Shown one piece after another: positions 39,139-50,310 of a DNA stretch of 64,000 nucleotides; positions within the stretch are counted from its first letter, which is position 1; each line of letters begins with the position of its first letter. The translations under genes were made by a program, and so were the position numbers. Where the stretch lies: positions 55,067,040 through 55,131,039 of the forward strand of contig OX359265.1 of the NCBI GenBank assembly GCA_947179155.2, in the 5' to 3' direction. The notes under the pieces were generated by a model that saw only the letters and a list, made by a program, of their open reading frames with translations, had not been told where the DNA came from and searched no databases. Source of the stretch: Hedera helix (lineage: Eukaryota > Streptophyta > Magnoliopsida > Apiales > Araliaceae).

Positions 39139-39680
39139 GGTGCTGTTTGTTTGTGTCTTAATGGCTCTTAATGGACAACCTCTTAATCGCTAAGAGGAAC
39201 AAAGTTGTTTGTTTTTTTTTTTTGTTACATCTGAATGCCTCTAAATGGTTGAGATACAAAATCAAATCTAAACCATTAAGAGGAGCATCTTAATGAACTT
39301 GGACAAAAATATCCTCTTCAATATTAGCAAATTCCTTTTATATCCAACACTCAATATTATTATTATTATTATTTTTATAATAATAATAATAATAATAATA
39401 ATAATTATTATTATTATTATTATTATGATTATTATTATTATAATTATTATTATCATAATTTTTATTATAATTATAATAATAATAATAATAATAATTATTA
39501 TTATTATTATTATTATTAGTACTATTTTTAATATAATTATTATAATTTTTATAATAATAATAATAATTATTATTATAATTAATATTATTATTACTATAAT
39601 TATTATTATTAATTATAATTATTATTAGTATAATTATTATTGTAATAATTATTATTTTTATTATTATTAATATTATAATT

Positions 39681-39714
<34 letters not shown>

Positions 39715-39720
39715 GCATTA

Positions 39721-39763
<43 letters not shown>

Positions 39764-39764
39764 G

Positions 39765-39800
<36 letters not shown>

Positions 39801-39826
39801 ATTATGATTATTATTATTATTATTAT

Positions 39827-39873
<47 letters not shown>

Positions 39874-40441
39874 CTATTTTTAATATAATTATTATTATTT
39901 TTATAATAATAATTATTATTATAATTAATATTATTATTACTATAATTATTATTATTAATTATAAGTATTATTAGTATAATTATTATTATAATAATTATTA
40001 TTTTTATTAATATTAATATTATAATTATTAATAATAATAATAATTATAGTAATAATAATTATTATTAATAATAATTATAATTATTATAATTAATATTATT
40101 ATTACTATAATTATTATTATTAATTATAATTATTATTAGTATAATTATTATTATTATAATAATTATTATTTTTATTAATATTAATATTATAATAATTATT
40201 ATTATTATTATAATAATTATAATTATGATTATTATTATTATTATAATTATTATTATCATAATTTTTATTAGAATAATTATTATTATTAGTATTATTATTA
40301 GCACTATCATTAATATTATAATTATTATTTTTATAATAATAATTATTATTATTATTTTTATAATAATTATTATTATTATAATTAATAATATTATTATTAT
40401 TATTATAATTATTATTATTAATTATAATTATTATTAGTATA

Positions 40442-40483
<42 letters not shown>

Positions 40484-40655
40484 ATGTTCAACTGTTCATA
40501 GGGTTAAAATGGTAAAATACTGTTATTCAGACATCTGAAAAAATTGATTATCAAACAACATTTTTTCATTCAGATACAATTCTATTCAGATGCTCTATAT
40601 TATTCAGATGTCTAAATTATTCAGATCTTAATACAGAATTTTATCAAACAGCACC
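39139..40655. mobile_element. Tourist-like MITE (PIF/Harbinger) swollen by a microsatellite
   Basis: The ends GGTGCTGTTTG and CAAACAGCACC are perfect 11-bp inverted repeats, flanked by TTA target duplications at 39136-39138 and 40656-40658. Together these define a PIF/Harbinger-type MITE. The non-repetitive parts total only about 390 bp; 39354-40484 between them is an imperfect TTA-type microsatellite. The right half (GTTATTCAGACATCTG and repeated ATTCAGAT) matches the relative at 6219-6608. No transposase is present. Confidence 0.85.
39354..40484. repeat. 1.1-kb imperfect (TTA)n/(AAT)n array with an embedded (AGT)15
   Basis: Almost only A and T trinucleotides, switching between ATT and AAT strand sense many times. 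A pure AGT run of about 15 units lies at 39828-39872. Blocks recur: AGTACTATTTTTAATATAAT occurs at 39518 and 39870 (352 bp apart), and TAATATTATTATTACTATAA near 39580, 39926 and 40091. Long isoleucine or asparagine ORFs here are translation of the repeat. Confidence 0.95.
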
Positions 40656-40704
40656 TTAGTAGTCACGTACACGTGCCAGTTAGTTATGTTCTGGTTCTCT
40701 ACAT

Positions 40705-43700
40705 TAGGGGTGCACAAAAAAGTCGAAAAAATCGAAAAATCGACCGGCCGAACCGAACCGTTACTATTTCAAACCGAAAAATATTAAACCGAAAAAACCG
40801 AACACTATAAAATTGAAAAACCGAAATTAGTTCGGCCGGTTTGGTTTGTCTTCTCAACAAACCGAAATCGACCGAACCGACCGAATAATTTAAAATTATA
40901 ATATAATTTATATATTTTTTTAATAAATATTTCTCCAAGTACATGGAAACTGCAGCTTGATGCATATTAACTATGAACTTTTCCTCAAGTTAATTCGTAG
41001 AACTGTCCAACAGAGATCTGAAAGAGGAAAAGTACCACAAGTTAAAACAGCTCTTCAAATTAACAAGTTTTTGTCTAATTTGCACTGGTAGAAACCCTAC
41101 TGTATTGGATTAGGCGCCTATGGTTGGAGCTGTGATATTAATTACAGGGTTAGGTGAATCAGTGTTGTGCCATAAGAAGTTAGTTATTCTATGAACAGGG
41201 TGAGGTTTGTGTCGACGCCGGGATTTTCGCCGTTTCGTTTTTTAATAATTAAAATGCCCTTTTCCAATTTTAGCCTTTTGAATTAAATGTGGTTTAGAAA
41301 AGGGTCGGCTTAATGTCGACGGGTTTTGAGAGATCGATATTTTATGAGCCAATTGACCAGAGTCGCCAGTTGGTATATTTGAAATGGATGTACCAACTCA
41401 TCCGAATTTATTTTCGTAATCGCTGGCTCATATGTGACTCCGATTAATTGGTCCGCAAACCGAGATTCATAGAGTTCGGGAGCTTGCTTAAGCGAGGGGA
41501 AGGTGTTAGGCACCCCCCGACTTCCGTGAAACACGGTTACCGCAATCTTGATATTTTCCTATCCTTTTTAAATCCTAAAATGTGTGGTTTGCGTGTGTGT
41601 GCGTGCGTGCCTAGATGAATGTTTGTGGTGCGTTTTGCATAAAAGTTCGCTTTTATTTTTATATGGCAAAAGTGTTATCTGGAAAGTGTTTTGGACGTTC
41701 TTTGACCCAAATGACGAGGCTTCGCTTTTTATAAGAAAGATTGATTTTAATTTCGAAAGCGTTGAGGATTTTTTATTTAGATGTCTTTTTAGAAAATAAT
41801 AGTTTTAAACTTTTGTCAAATAGGAATCGAGACTATACATTGCCTTCTAACAGTTAATATAAATAAATCGAGGGCAACTTCTAGAACTCTTTAACCCTAT
41901 GCACAAAGTTTAATGAAAACATTTATTTATTTGCAAAATCGTTTTTTGTGACGTTTTAAAACCAACTAAAGCCTATTCATCAATTATGGATTAAAGTTTA
42001 CCAAAACACTTAACATTTAAACCTCGTGAATCTAATATCCTAAATTTGCTTGATTTTATAAAATCTTCCTTATTTGCCTTATTTTGAAAACCATTTTTCC
42101 GTGTCGTAAATTAAAACATACATCCCAAAACGTGTCGGGGTTATCTACGGGCATGTAAGCCATCCAGACAACCCCAAACACCCACAATCACATATTTTAT
42201 TATTATTACGGGGCCTTAACCCGAACACGACTTGGTATCGCTTTAAGGCCCGATATTACAAATACATCGCCATGGACCCTATGCCACGATTACATACACC
42301 CAAAACGTCCATCATCGGGACTCGACCACTAGGATCTCCTCCCTAGGCTCACAACCATCCCATCACAGCATAACCAACACTAAAACAAATCTAACAAGCT
42401 CTAAACATTTGCTATCACTTTATATAACCCAAATATCACAACTTAATTACTACAACCCATCTATTATCACAACGAACAATATATCACCGTACGGATGTCA
42501 TCAGGGTGTTAGGAGGAGTTACTTTCCGATGGAAACCTCACTAACAACCCCTAATCCACGGATCATTATCCACCCAACAACAAACTACACTACACAAACT
42601 CAAAAACACAACATCAACACACTAATATAAACAAAAAAACAACAAAAGAACACTCTTTTCACCTTGCAATACACCAATACGAGCTTTATATTCCAAGATT
42701 TGAGCCAAACTACAAGCAAATCTAAGCTATTGGAGCAACAACACACAATTTATCACTCAAAAACACCTCCACCCGAGCCTTTCTCTCTCCTCCCGCGCTC
42801 CTTCTCTCTCTAAAAATCTATTTCTCTCCCCTTTTTTCTCTCGGACGCAGATCTGGACGCTTAATAGAGTTCCGAAGGCAGCCGCAGGTGCAACTGCGGC
42901 TGGCCGCAGGTGCATCTGCGGCTGACTTCGCTGGCCGCCCGCGCCGAACCTCGGCTGTCGTGTGCCGCCCTCGAGCCGCGAACCTGCCCCTTTGTCGGTG
43001 GCCGCAGGTGCATCCGCGGCTGTCCGGCTTGCTTTTCTCGATTTCCGTGCCGCGCGGTCTTAATTCGCCAATTTCTGCGGTATTATTTCGGAAGGCTGTA
43101 TTTTGCAATCCGGAAATCCCTGGGAAACGTGCCATATTGTTCTGGGAGGCTAGTTCGGAGGGCTGCGACTTGATATAGCATTTGCTAACTGTGTTTGGCT
43201 TCCAGGGGGCGCTGCCCCCTTTCCACCCCCGCCAGCTCACCGGCGAGCTGGGCAGCCGCTCGCTCACCGGGGAGCGAGACCCCCGAACATCGTAAGCGGA
43301 GTGGCCATCAGTCGTCTTTTGTGGTCGGCTCAGGTTTTTCTGGATCAACTGTTCGCCTTGCCTCAAGTGCCCGGATGTTCGTTGTCCGTTGTGGCGGCTT
43401 TGACCGTAAATCGCTGGGGTGACTTGATGTTGGGGTCCACCTTCCTTTTCGCTCGTCGGGTCAAATGACGATTCTGCCCTCCTGTCAGGGTTAGTGCAAA
43501 AGTGCAAAATTTGGGTGTCTACAGTTTGCTTATTGTTTTGAAGTAGTAGAAGGCAACCCACCCTCTTATGTAATATAGACTTCTTCAATTCCTTAGTTTG
43601 TTTAGTTTCTAGAACAAGTCCTAGTGTGTATTCTGAAAGTAATGAAAAGTTTGATAATATAATGAATACCAAATTATCAATTATGGAACCGAATAACCGA

Positions 43701-43857
43701 ATAAACCGACCGAATAAACCGAAACCGAATAAACCGAAAACCGATTACGATGTAAAAATTTGGGTGGTTTTGGTTTTTAATTTTTTATAACCGATTTAAA
43801 TGGTTTGGTTATTTTTTTTCCCAAGAAATCGACCAAACCGAACCGCGTGCACCCCTA
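40705..43857. mobile_element. Non-autonomous hAT element with nested solo LTR
   Basis: Termini TAGGGGTGCAC and GTGCACCCCTA are perfect 11-bp inverted repeats, flanked by the 8-bp target duplication CTCTACAT (40697-40704 and 43858-43865). This is the signature of the hAT superfamily. Subterminal regions on both sides are packed with ACCGAA/AACCGA motifs. Removing the nested LTR leaves about 830 bp and no transposase, so it depended on an element elsewhere. Confidence 0.92.
41210..43523. mobile_element. 2.3-kb solo LTR (Tat/Ogre-like Ty3/gypsy)
   Basis: The block runs from TGTCGACGCCGGGATTTTCG to GGGTGTCTACA and is flanked by the 5-bp duplication GTTTG (41205-41209 and 43524-43528). It thus starts TG, ends CA and has a retroviral-type target duplication, but no internal region: a solo LTR left by LTR-LTR recombination. 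The word GAAGGTGTTAGGCACCCC (near 41500) is typical of long Tat/Ogre LTRs. A GC-rich 3' part (42850-43480) yields spurious ORFs on both strands. Confidence 0.88.
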
Positions 43858-43865
43858 CTCTACAT

Positions 43866-45462
43866 TAGTCGAGTAGAAGCTACTCCCTATACTGACCACC
43901 TGTTTGCTTTCTGTGCCGTGTTTGGATTGTTTAAATAAAGATTGGATTCACAACCTATATATTTTATTTTTGGAAATTATTACTTTTACAAAATTTCTTT
44001 TATAGTTAGTTATACGGGTCCAAATATATCCCATTTTTAAATTAAAAAAAATATACATATCTAGAATGATGCTTTTGGTGAAAAATATTGTTAAAATATA
44101 TTCTTTATAAGCGGTAGTAATTGTGGTGTAATAGCATTCAATTTATATGTAATATATAAATAATTAAAATTTTCTCTCAATATAATGTTTAAATTAAAAA
44201 TACATAAAACTATATATATATATATATATATGTCTCTAATTTTATAACATAAGGAGTATTAATTGGAGAGAGAGATTATAGCAACGAGTAGTGAAACATA
44301 ACAAATCACAAAAAAATGGTTAAATTTTTTTCTAGATAATTATTTTCTTTAATTTTTTTTTATGAAAAAGGTAAGCAGGCTCTTGAAAATTTGATGCTCC
44401 CTTCTCTTGGCAAATTGGGCCTGTTCGGGAATTATGTATAAATTGGTCAAAGTTAATTTATATATATATATATAATAATAATTTATTATTTTTTAAATAT
44501 AATTTATATGTCATTTTAAAATAAGTAAGTTTGTTCAAATATAGAAACTCTTAAACCCTCTTTTTTTTAATAATCTTTATATTATATTTTCACTTATAAG
44601 TTAGTTTTACCAAATACCTTCATAATTTATTTTAACTTAAATTTATGATTTATAAGACAAGTCAATGGCAAACAATTTTTTTATAAATCACAACTTAAAA
44701 TAACTTATAAATCATGTAAATTTAACTTAAGTCAATTTAAAATAAGTTGATCCTAGGCCGAACGGGAATGACTTATTTTTAATAGTAGTTATAAATTAAA
44801 ATTTAAAATTTATTTTAAGTTGTGACCTATAAATAAAGAGAATTAATATTTTCACAAGAAAATTAGTATTTTTACAAGAAAATTAATATTTTTACAAGAA
44901 AAATTAATATTTTTACAAGTTTTTACTCATATGAAAGTGGATCTCACTTATTATTCATGCAAGTAGAACATTTGCAAAAATATCAATTTTTTTTGTAAAA
45001 ATATCAATTTTTTAAATAAAAGTGTTTATCATCATTTTTGACATAAGTCAAAAATTAAATTTAAATAAATTGAAAAGATATTTAACTAAAATGACTTATA
45101 AATTAAAATAAATTGTAAAAATTAATAAATTAAGGACAAAAGAATCTTTACACGGATAAACACATTTATTTTAAAATGACTTATAAAATAATTTTAAAAC
45201 ATAAAAAATTATTAGTTCTCAAATTTAATTTATAAATTAAAAAATAAGTTGTATACGAAAAATAAAATATAATTTATAAGTTGATTTGACAACGTCTAAG
45301 TTTCCCCAAACAGGTAACGGTTGATACGTTTTCCTCAGGCGCACACAATGATGGAGAGAAAGAGGAAAGAGAATGGGTTAAGTTGCAGTTGCCGCAGCAG
45401 CATTTAATAATTTTTCAAATTGCAGTCTCTGGGGTTAACATTATCTGGTACAGTGGAAAGCC
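43866..45462. other. Intergenic cluster of MITE-like sequence
   Basis: From 44399 (GGGCCTGTTCGGGAATTATG) to about 45315 (CCCCAAACAGG) the DNA is rich in ACTTATAAAT and AAATAAGT words on both strands, suggesting nested Tourist/hAT-type MITEs. Family A copy 4 lies at 44838-45016. No gene was seen before 45463. Confidence 0.45.
44838..45016. mobile_element. Small palindromic MITE, family A, copy 4
   Basis: AATTAATATTTTCACAAG, repeated as ATTAATATTTTTACAAG several times on the left, is mirrored by AAAAATATCAATTTTTT on the right. The middle has GTGGATCTCACTTATTATTC, related to the core of the copy at 14382. Confidence 0.5.
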
Positions 45463-46013
45463 ATGGCCGGGCATAGCAGCAACACTTTCCCCTTCAAACC
45501 ACTCCCCTCCAGACCAAATTCACTTTCTCTCTCATCTTTTCACATGTACTAATAAACTTTTCGGCCTCCGCCTTAATTTCTCCACTTCCTCCTCCTCTCT
45601 AAAATTTGCTATATCCGTCTCCCACAACTCCATAGCCGCCCGCTATGGTGGCGGTAGCGGGGGCTTTTACAGTCGAGGGCTCCGGCGACTTTAGGCGGTC
45701 TGGGTAGGGAAACTCTGATGAAGATCAAGCTCTGGATATCTCCAGTATCAGGTAAGTTTACAAAACTCTTGAGCGAAACTTCCAAGTTTTATTTTGTTTA
45801 CTTGAATTTGATGTCTTTGCTGTTTTGATGGTTTAAAACAGGTCAGAAATGTCCGGTTCATTGATGATAAACAAAATATGGTAAGTATCTGATGCATTTA
45901 GATATATGATATAGTGGGTGAAGTTCTCCACTTGATTGACTTGTTATGTGCAGATTGGAATAGTGTCCAAGCGTGAGGCTCTTCAAAGGGCCGACGATGC
46001 TGAACTTGACCTG
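45463..46013 (+). pseudogene. Chloroplast translation initiation factor IF-3, 5' fragment
   Basis: Three exon remnants with intact splice sites: 45463-45751, 45842-45880 and 45954-46013. The first ATG gives MAGHSSNTFPFKPLPSRP, a transit-peptide-like start; the frame then shifts so that KLFGLRLNFSTSSSS continues in another frame. A TAG breaks RRSG-GNSDEDQ just before the conserved DEDQALDISSIR. Exon 2 needs a one-base shift to read VRFIDDKQNM. Exon 3 reads IGIVSKREALQRADDAELDL and then stops being recognisable. The IF-3 C-terminal ribosome-binding domain is missing. Functional bacterial-type IF-3 in plastids aids initiation and start-codon selection; this copy cannot. Retained introns mean it arose by DNA duplication, not retrotransposition. 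Confidence 0.85.
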
Positions 46014-46869
46014 GTACCTACTGACATTGATTTTTTTTCCTTTCTATTTTCTATTGCTTCAATGATTTACCGCATGCTTTAATTTATATTATTATTATTT
46101 GGACTGAACTGGAATTGGCTTTTTGTCTCTGTTGACACTTATTTTCATTTAATATTTTCCCTATTAAAGTTGCAAATATATTGAGTGGTCTTGTGGTAGC
46201 AAGGATGTTCTGCTAGACTATGTTGTTGATGTGAAATTTAAGCACAGTTATGAGCGAGATTATGCTGCTTTAATATGAGATTTCTTTTTGGGAATTGGGT
46301 TTGGGGAATATTATTATTTATTTATTTTTTGTTTGCGGGGGGGGGGGGGGGGGGGGGGAACATAAATTTGTATGAAGAAGATCTCAATAAAATTCCAATC
46401 TGAGTGAATTCCTTATCCTTTCATTTATGGATTGTTGGAAAGAGGGAAGGGTCAGACAGAATTAGTAATGGTATTTAATGCTACAATTTACAGCTGGTTT
46501 TAATGCAAGTTGTAGCGGCAAATTACCATGAATAAAGCAACGACGTTTGATCCATGAAAATAATACAAACATGCAGGATTAATTGTGGAACGATAACGTT
46601 TGAAGCATGAACGACAATTACTCTTATCAAAACGCCGACATTTACAACTAATGTAGTGAAATGCCCCATGCCGCTATAACCTATAGCAGCAGCAGACCTT
46701 CATCTTGACCAAATGGCTTCTTGATTTCTGTGAATCAATTTTAAAAAATGGCTTTAAAATGGCAACTTTATGCTTTAATATGGTAGGTAAACTTGATTTC
46801 CGTGAAACCAAACATAATTTTCAATTTCCACATCTAAGAGTAGCCCACTTTTACTCCCAAATTAAAACA
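46014..46869. other. Intergenic, no gene seen, with poly-G run
   Basis: No IF-3 exons could be found here. A 22-base poly-G run occupies 46337-46358. Confidence 0.5.
46337..46358. repeat. Poly-G run of 22 bases
   Basis: Uninterrupted G run following GTTTGC. Confidence 0.9.
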
Positions 46870-48760
46870 GTTGTTCGACATCCAGCTCTGGCGATTGAAA
46901 GTGTGAAATTTCTGCATAATCTACTTAAGTTGTTCAAAATAGCAAAAAATATGCCTGTTCATAATTTGTTTTTATCTAGTTCTTCAGATTCTGTTGTTAG
47001 TTTAGATTGTACAACTGCATCTAAGTTTGTAAATGAAGTTGAAAGTAGTAAATCTGAAATGATTCCATATGTTAGTCAATTGTTCTCCAAGTTGGAAGAA
47101 GTTGAATTTTTTTATAGAGCATATGCTCAAAAAATGAATTTAAGGTTAGAATTGCAACAAGTCATAAACATGCTCATACGAATGCTGTCATCTAGATTGT
47201 ATATACGTAAAAAAGCCAGCAGAGCAACTATTGTCAAGAATTTACCAGATGATGAAGATGATAGTGATAAAATAAGTAAACAAAAAGACTTTATAGGAAA
47301 CACATTATACAAAGGTAGAATATATGTTGTCCGTAGTAGGAAAGAAGATAATTGGAGTATTTCTATTGTTGAATTAGAGCACAATCATCACGTAGTGACC
47401 CCTATTAAGGTAGATTTAATCGAGACACACAAAAATATTGCTTTGATTGCACGGTATTTAATTGACACTTTACCTCCTAGTAGGATGATGAACGTTACGA
47501 GCATTGTTGGAAGAGAGATGCAAAATGTTTCTTTTTTGATGATAATATTCATAATGTGGTTCAAGATTTAAGGCGGGATTCGGAAGATGAAAATGATGCA
47601 TAAATTGCAGTTAATTATTTTTAAAAACTTGAATCAAGAACTATTAGTAAAAAAAAAATTTGGGTCAAACAATCGCATAGCGTGTATTTTGTGGGTTGAT
47701 GTTCGATCAAGATTAATGTATCAACGGTTTGGAAACGTTGTGACATTAGACACTACGAGTAAGACAAATAAGTATGAAATGTCGTTTGTTCAACCACTAT
47801 TATCAGTCTATTTTGTTTGAATTTGCATTGTTAATGAATGAAACAGAGGACACTTTTGTTTGGGTATTAGAGACGTGACTCGAAGCCATGGACTACAAGA
47901 AACCCATAACCATCATCACTGACCAAGATAAGGTCATGAGTAATGTTATTGCTACGGTACTCACTTTCCACTAATCATGTATTGTGTTCTTGACATATTA
48001 GTAATATATTTCTTGAGAAATTGCATAGTGTTTATTTTGAGCACCCATCATTCAAAGATCAGTTTAACAATTGCGTGTATAATTCACTATCAATGGGCTA
48101 GTTTGAAAAACGTTGGCAAATTTTGATGAAGGATTATGAATTGTATAATAATGAGTGACTTAAAAGTCTGTATGTTGTACGGGAGAAATGGATTCATGTG
48201 TATACAAAGAGATGTTTTGCTGCGGGAATGACAATCAACGGAAGAAGCGAGGGCATGCACCACTTTTTTCATGAGTTCATTAATGCTTCAACAGGCATAA
48301 AAGAATTTGTGCTAAAAAGTCAGAAGGCTATAGAGAAACAACTCACTAAAGAAAGGAAGGCCAACTACATAACCAAGCATCGGAAACGAAATATGGTTTG
48401 CGGATCGTCTTTGGAAGTGCGTGCTGCAAATATGTACACAAAAGAGCTGTTTAGACTTTTTCAACGTCAGCTCATCGATTCTTTGAAGTACAATGTGCAT
48501 AAAGTTAGTGAGGTGTGTGTCAGTGATACTAGGGTTTATGCAGTGTATAGAGCAAATGCAGCTGAAGTTAATCGGAGATATAAAGAAGTCGTCAACAATC
48601 GTCAGTTGCAGTCAATAACATGTAATTGCCAAATGTTTTCTCATTCTGATGAAATCTGCAGACACATCTTGAGATATTTCATATTTAAGAGTATTTTACA
48701 AATACCTGATGACATGATTCTTTTGCGGTGGACTAGAGATGCGAACAAGAGCAAGAACAA
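46870..48760 (+). pseudogene. FAR1-related sequence (FRS, MULE-derived), degenerate
   Basis: FAR1/FHY3-related proteins are domesticated Mutator-like transposases acting as transcription regulators. The FAR1 zinc-finger region is recognisable in 47040-47400 (MIPYVSQLFSKLEEVEFFY, then VELEHNHHVVTP) and continues as SRMMNVTSIVGREMQNVSF. A new frame starts near 47587 with the MULE transposase core (DVRSRLMYQRFGNVVTLDTT, then SKTNKYEMSFV). From about 47820 to 48190 stops and shifts are frequent. 48198-48760 reads on to the SWIM zinc finger (ITCNCQMFSHSDEICRH) and IPDDMILLRWTRDANKS. At least two frame changes and several stops exclude a full product. No terminal inverted repeats or target duplication were found, so it is more likely a dead FRS gene than a MULE. 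Confidence 0.85.
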
Positions 48761-48819
48761 TGATGAAGATACCAATAACGGCAGGGAATTTTTTAATAAA
48801 TTTTATTTCTGCTATGGAC

Positions 48820-48832
48820 CACACACACACAA

Positions 48833-48858
<26 letters not shown>
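48820..48858. repeat. (CA)n microsatellite
   Basis: CACACA run with one AAAC interruption, ending in TATATA, just after the FRS remnant. Confidence 0.95.
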
Positions 48859-48859
<1 letters not shown>

Positions 48860-48866
<7 letters not shown>

Positions 48867-50310
48867 GGTACAAGTGGATATGTAGTTTGTTTAGAAGGAA
48901 TCATCATGTCACCTGGGAATTTCAAAAAGTTCAAATCCCGACCTTGATAAAACTCGTCTTTGATTGGAATTTTGAAACTACATAAAAGAATAATTAAATG
49001 TCTCCGACTGAAACGGCATTTGTTTTTTCAATTGAGATGCAACGATGGATTGATGATTTTCCTTTTTGTTTTGTTTAGATTTCTTATTTGTGATAGCTAC
49101 CTGTTGTATTCTAGCTTAATTATCATGCAACAAATTAATGTCCTTTCCTTGAGTTGGAATTTTAATAATGATTAAATTTTGTTTTCATTATGGTGTTGGG
49201 GTGGTTAGTTCATGCTCTTCAATACTGTAACACTCTCTCTATCCAAAATGAAAGTCCCAAGTTAAGTACTTATTTGATTTCTTCACCCTTTTTTTTAACA
49301 TAAACGATATGTAAAAATAATATCTTTTCAATAATAAATTTTGGTCATAAAATTTTGATGAAAAAATGATCATCAAACTGTATGTTGTATTAAGAAACAA
49401 ACTGAGCGTAGCTTTCAAAGCATCGTTACTATTTCCGGAAATTATGAAGACCAAGAAGTTAACCAATCTAAGAAATCCTTTATATGTAGTGATAGAGTGA
49501 TGCGTCGTATTATTGTACTCTAAGGTAGGCCTGATCTTTCATGAGGGTGAAATTCCAGCTTATCAACCAAACCAAAACATTTGATATTAATTTTATTCTT
49601 TATGAATACTGAATTAATCCTTATTCGATCACAGGTATACTATAGTTAGACATCTAAAATATACCTCTTTCTTTGCTTCCTCTTTCAACATAATCTCCGC
49701 GCGTAAGCGGAATTTAAATGAATTAAGTACAAAGAAAGTAAGACTCTTTTTAATTTCCATATACGACTAGTCATCCTAGACTTAATTAGCATGAGGCCCT
49801 CCCTCTACTGAGTACTAAGGAGTATAATTTTGGTGGTACAATTTTTCCGTTGGCAAGGCCTAATCGGCCTATGAGGTGAAAGAAAAAAAAGTTGTCATGA
49901 TACATATATTCATGGTTATAAACTTATAATCGTCATTAAAACAAGTAGTTGATTTTAGATGGGTTAATTATAACATGGAGTAAACTATCAAGAAATTATT
50001 CTAGCAAGTCGAAGGCTATTTTGGGAAATCAATAAAATATCAAATAAGGGATGAAAGTGGTGCATGGTCATTGGAACAGGATAGTTGTTGTTGAAACAGA
50101 AGACCAAGTTTAACTTCAAGGCAATGGAGACTCTGCAACCAACCAACAATAATATCACCAGGAGCACACCCCATTAACCAATATGTGAGATGGAGATAAA
50201 GTGATATCCAATATTCAATAACAGCTAACCCCTTCATTTTCACAAGAATACTGGTATATATCACAACTCTTCTCTAGATAGCTAGCTACTACTCCATTAC
50301 TCGCGCCACC
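48860..50310. other. Intergenic, no gene seen
   Basis: No recognisable coding sequence. A TATATATC word near 50253 is suitably placed as an old promoter of the CESA pseudogene. Confidence 0.45.

Noticed and set aside
39268..40491. Several ORFs of poly-isoleucine or poly-asparagine
   Set aside because: Pure translation of the TTA-type microsatellite.
42818..43672. 284-codon minus-strand ORF plus overlapping plus-strand ORFs in GC-rich DNA
   Set aside because: They lie inside the solo LTR; open frames on both strands are explained by GC richness, and no domain is recognisable.
46870..48760. Active Mutator-like transposon
   Set aside because: Frameshifts and stops in the transposase core, and no terminal inverted repeats or 9-bp target duplication found.
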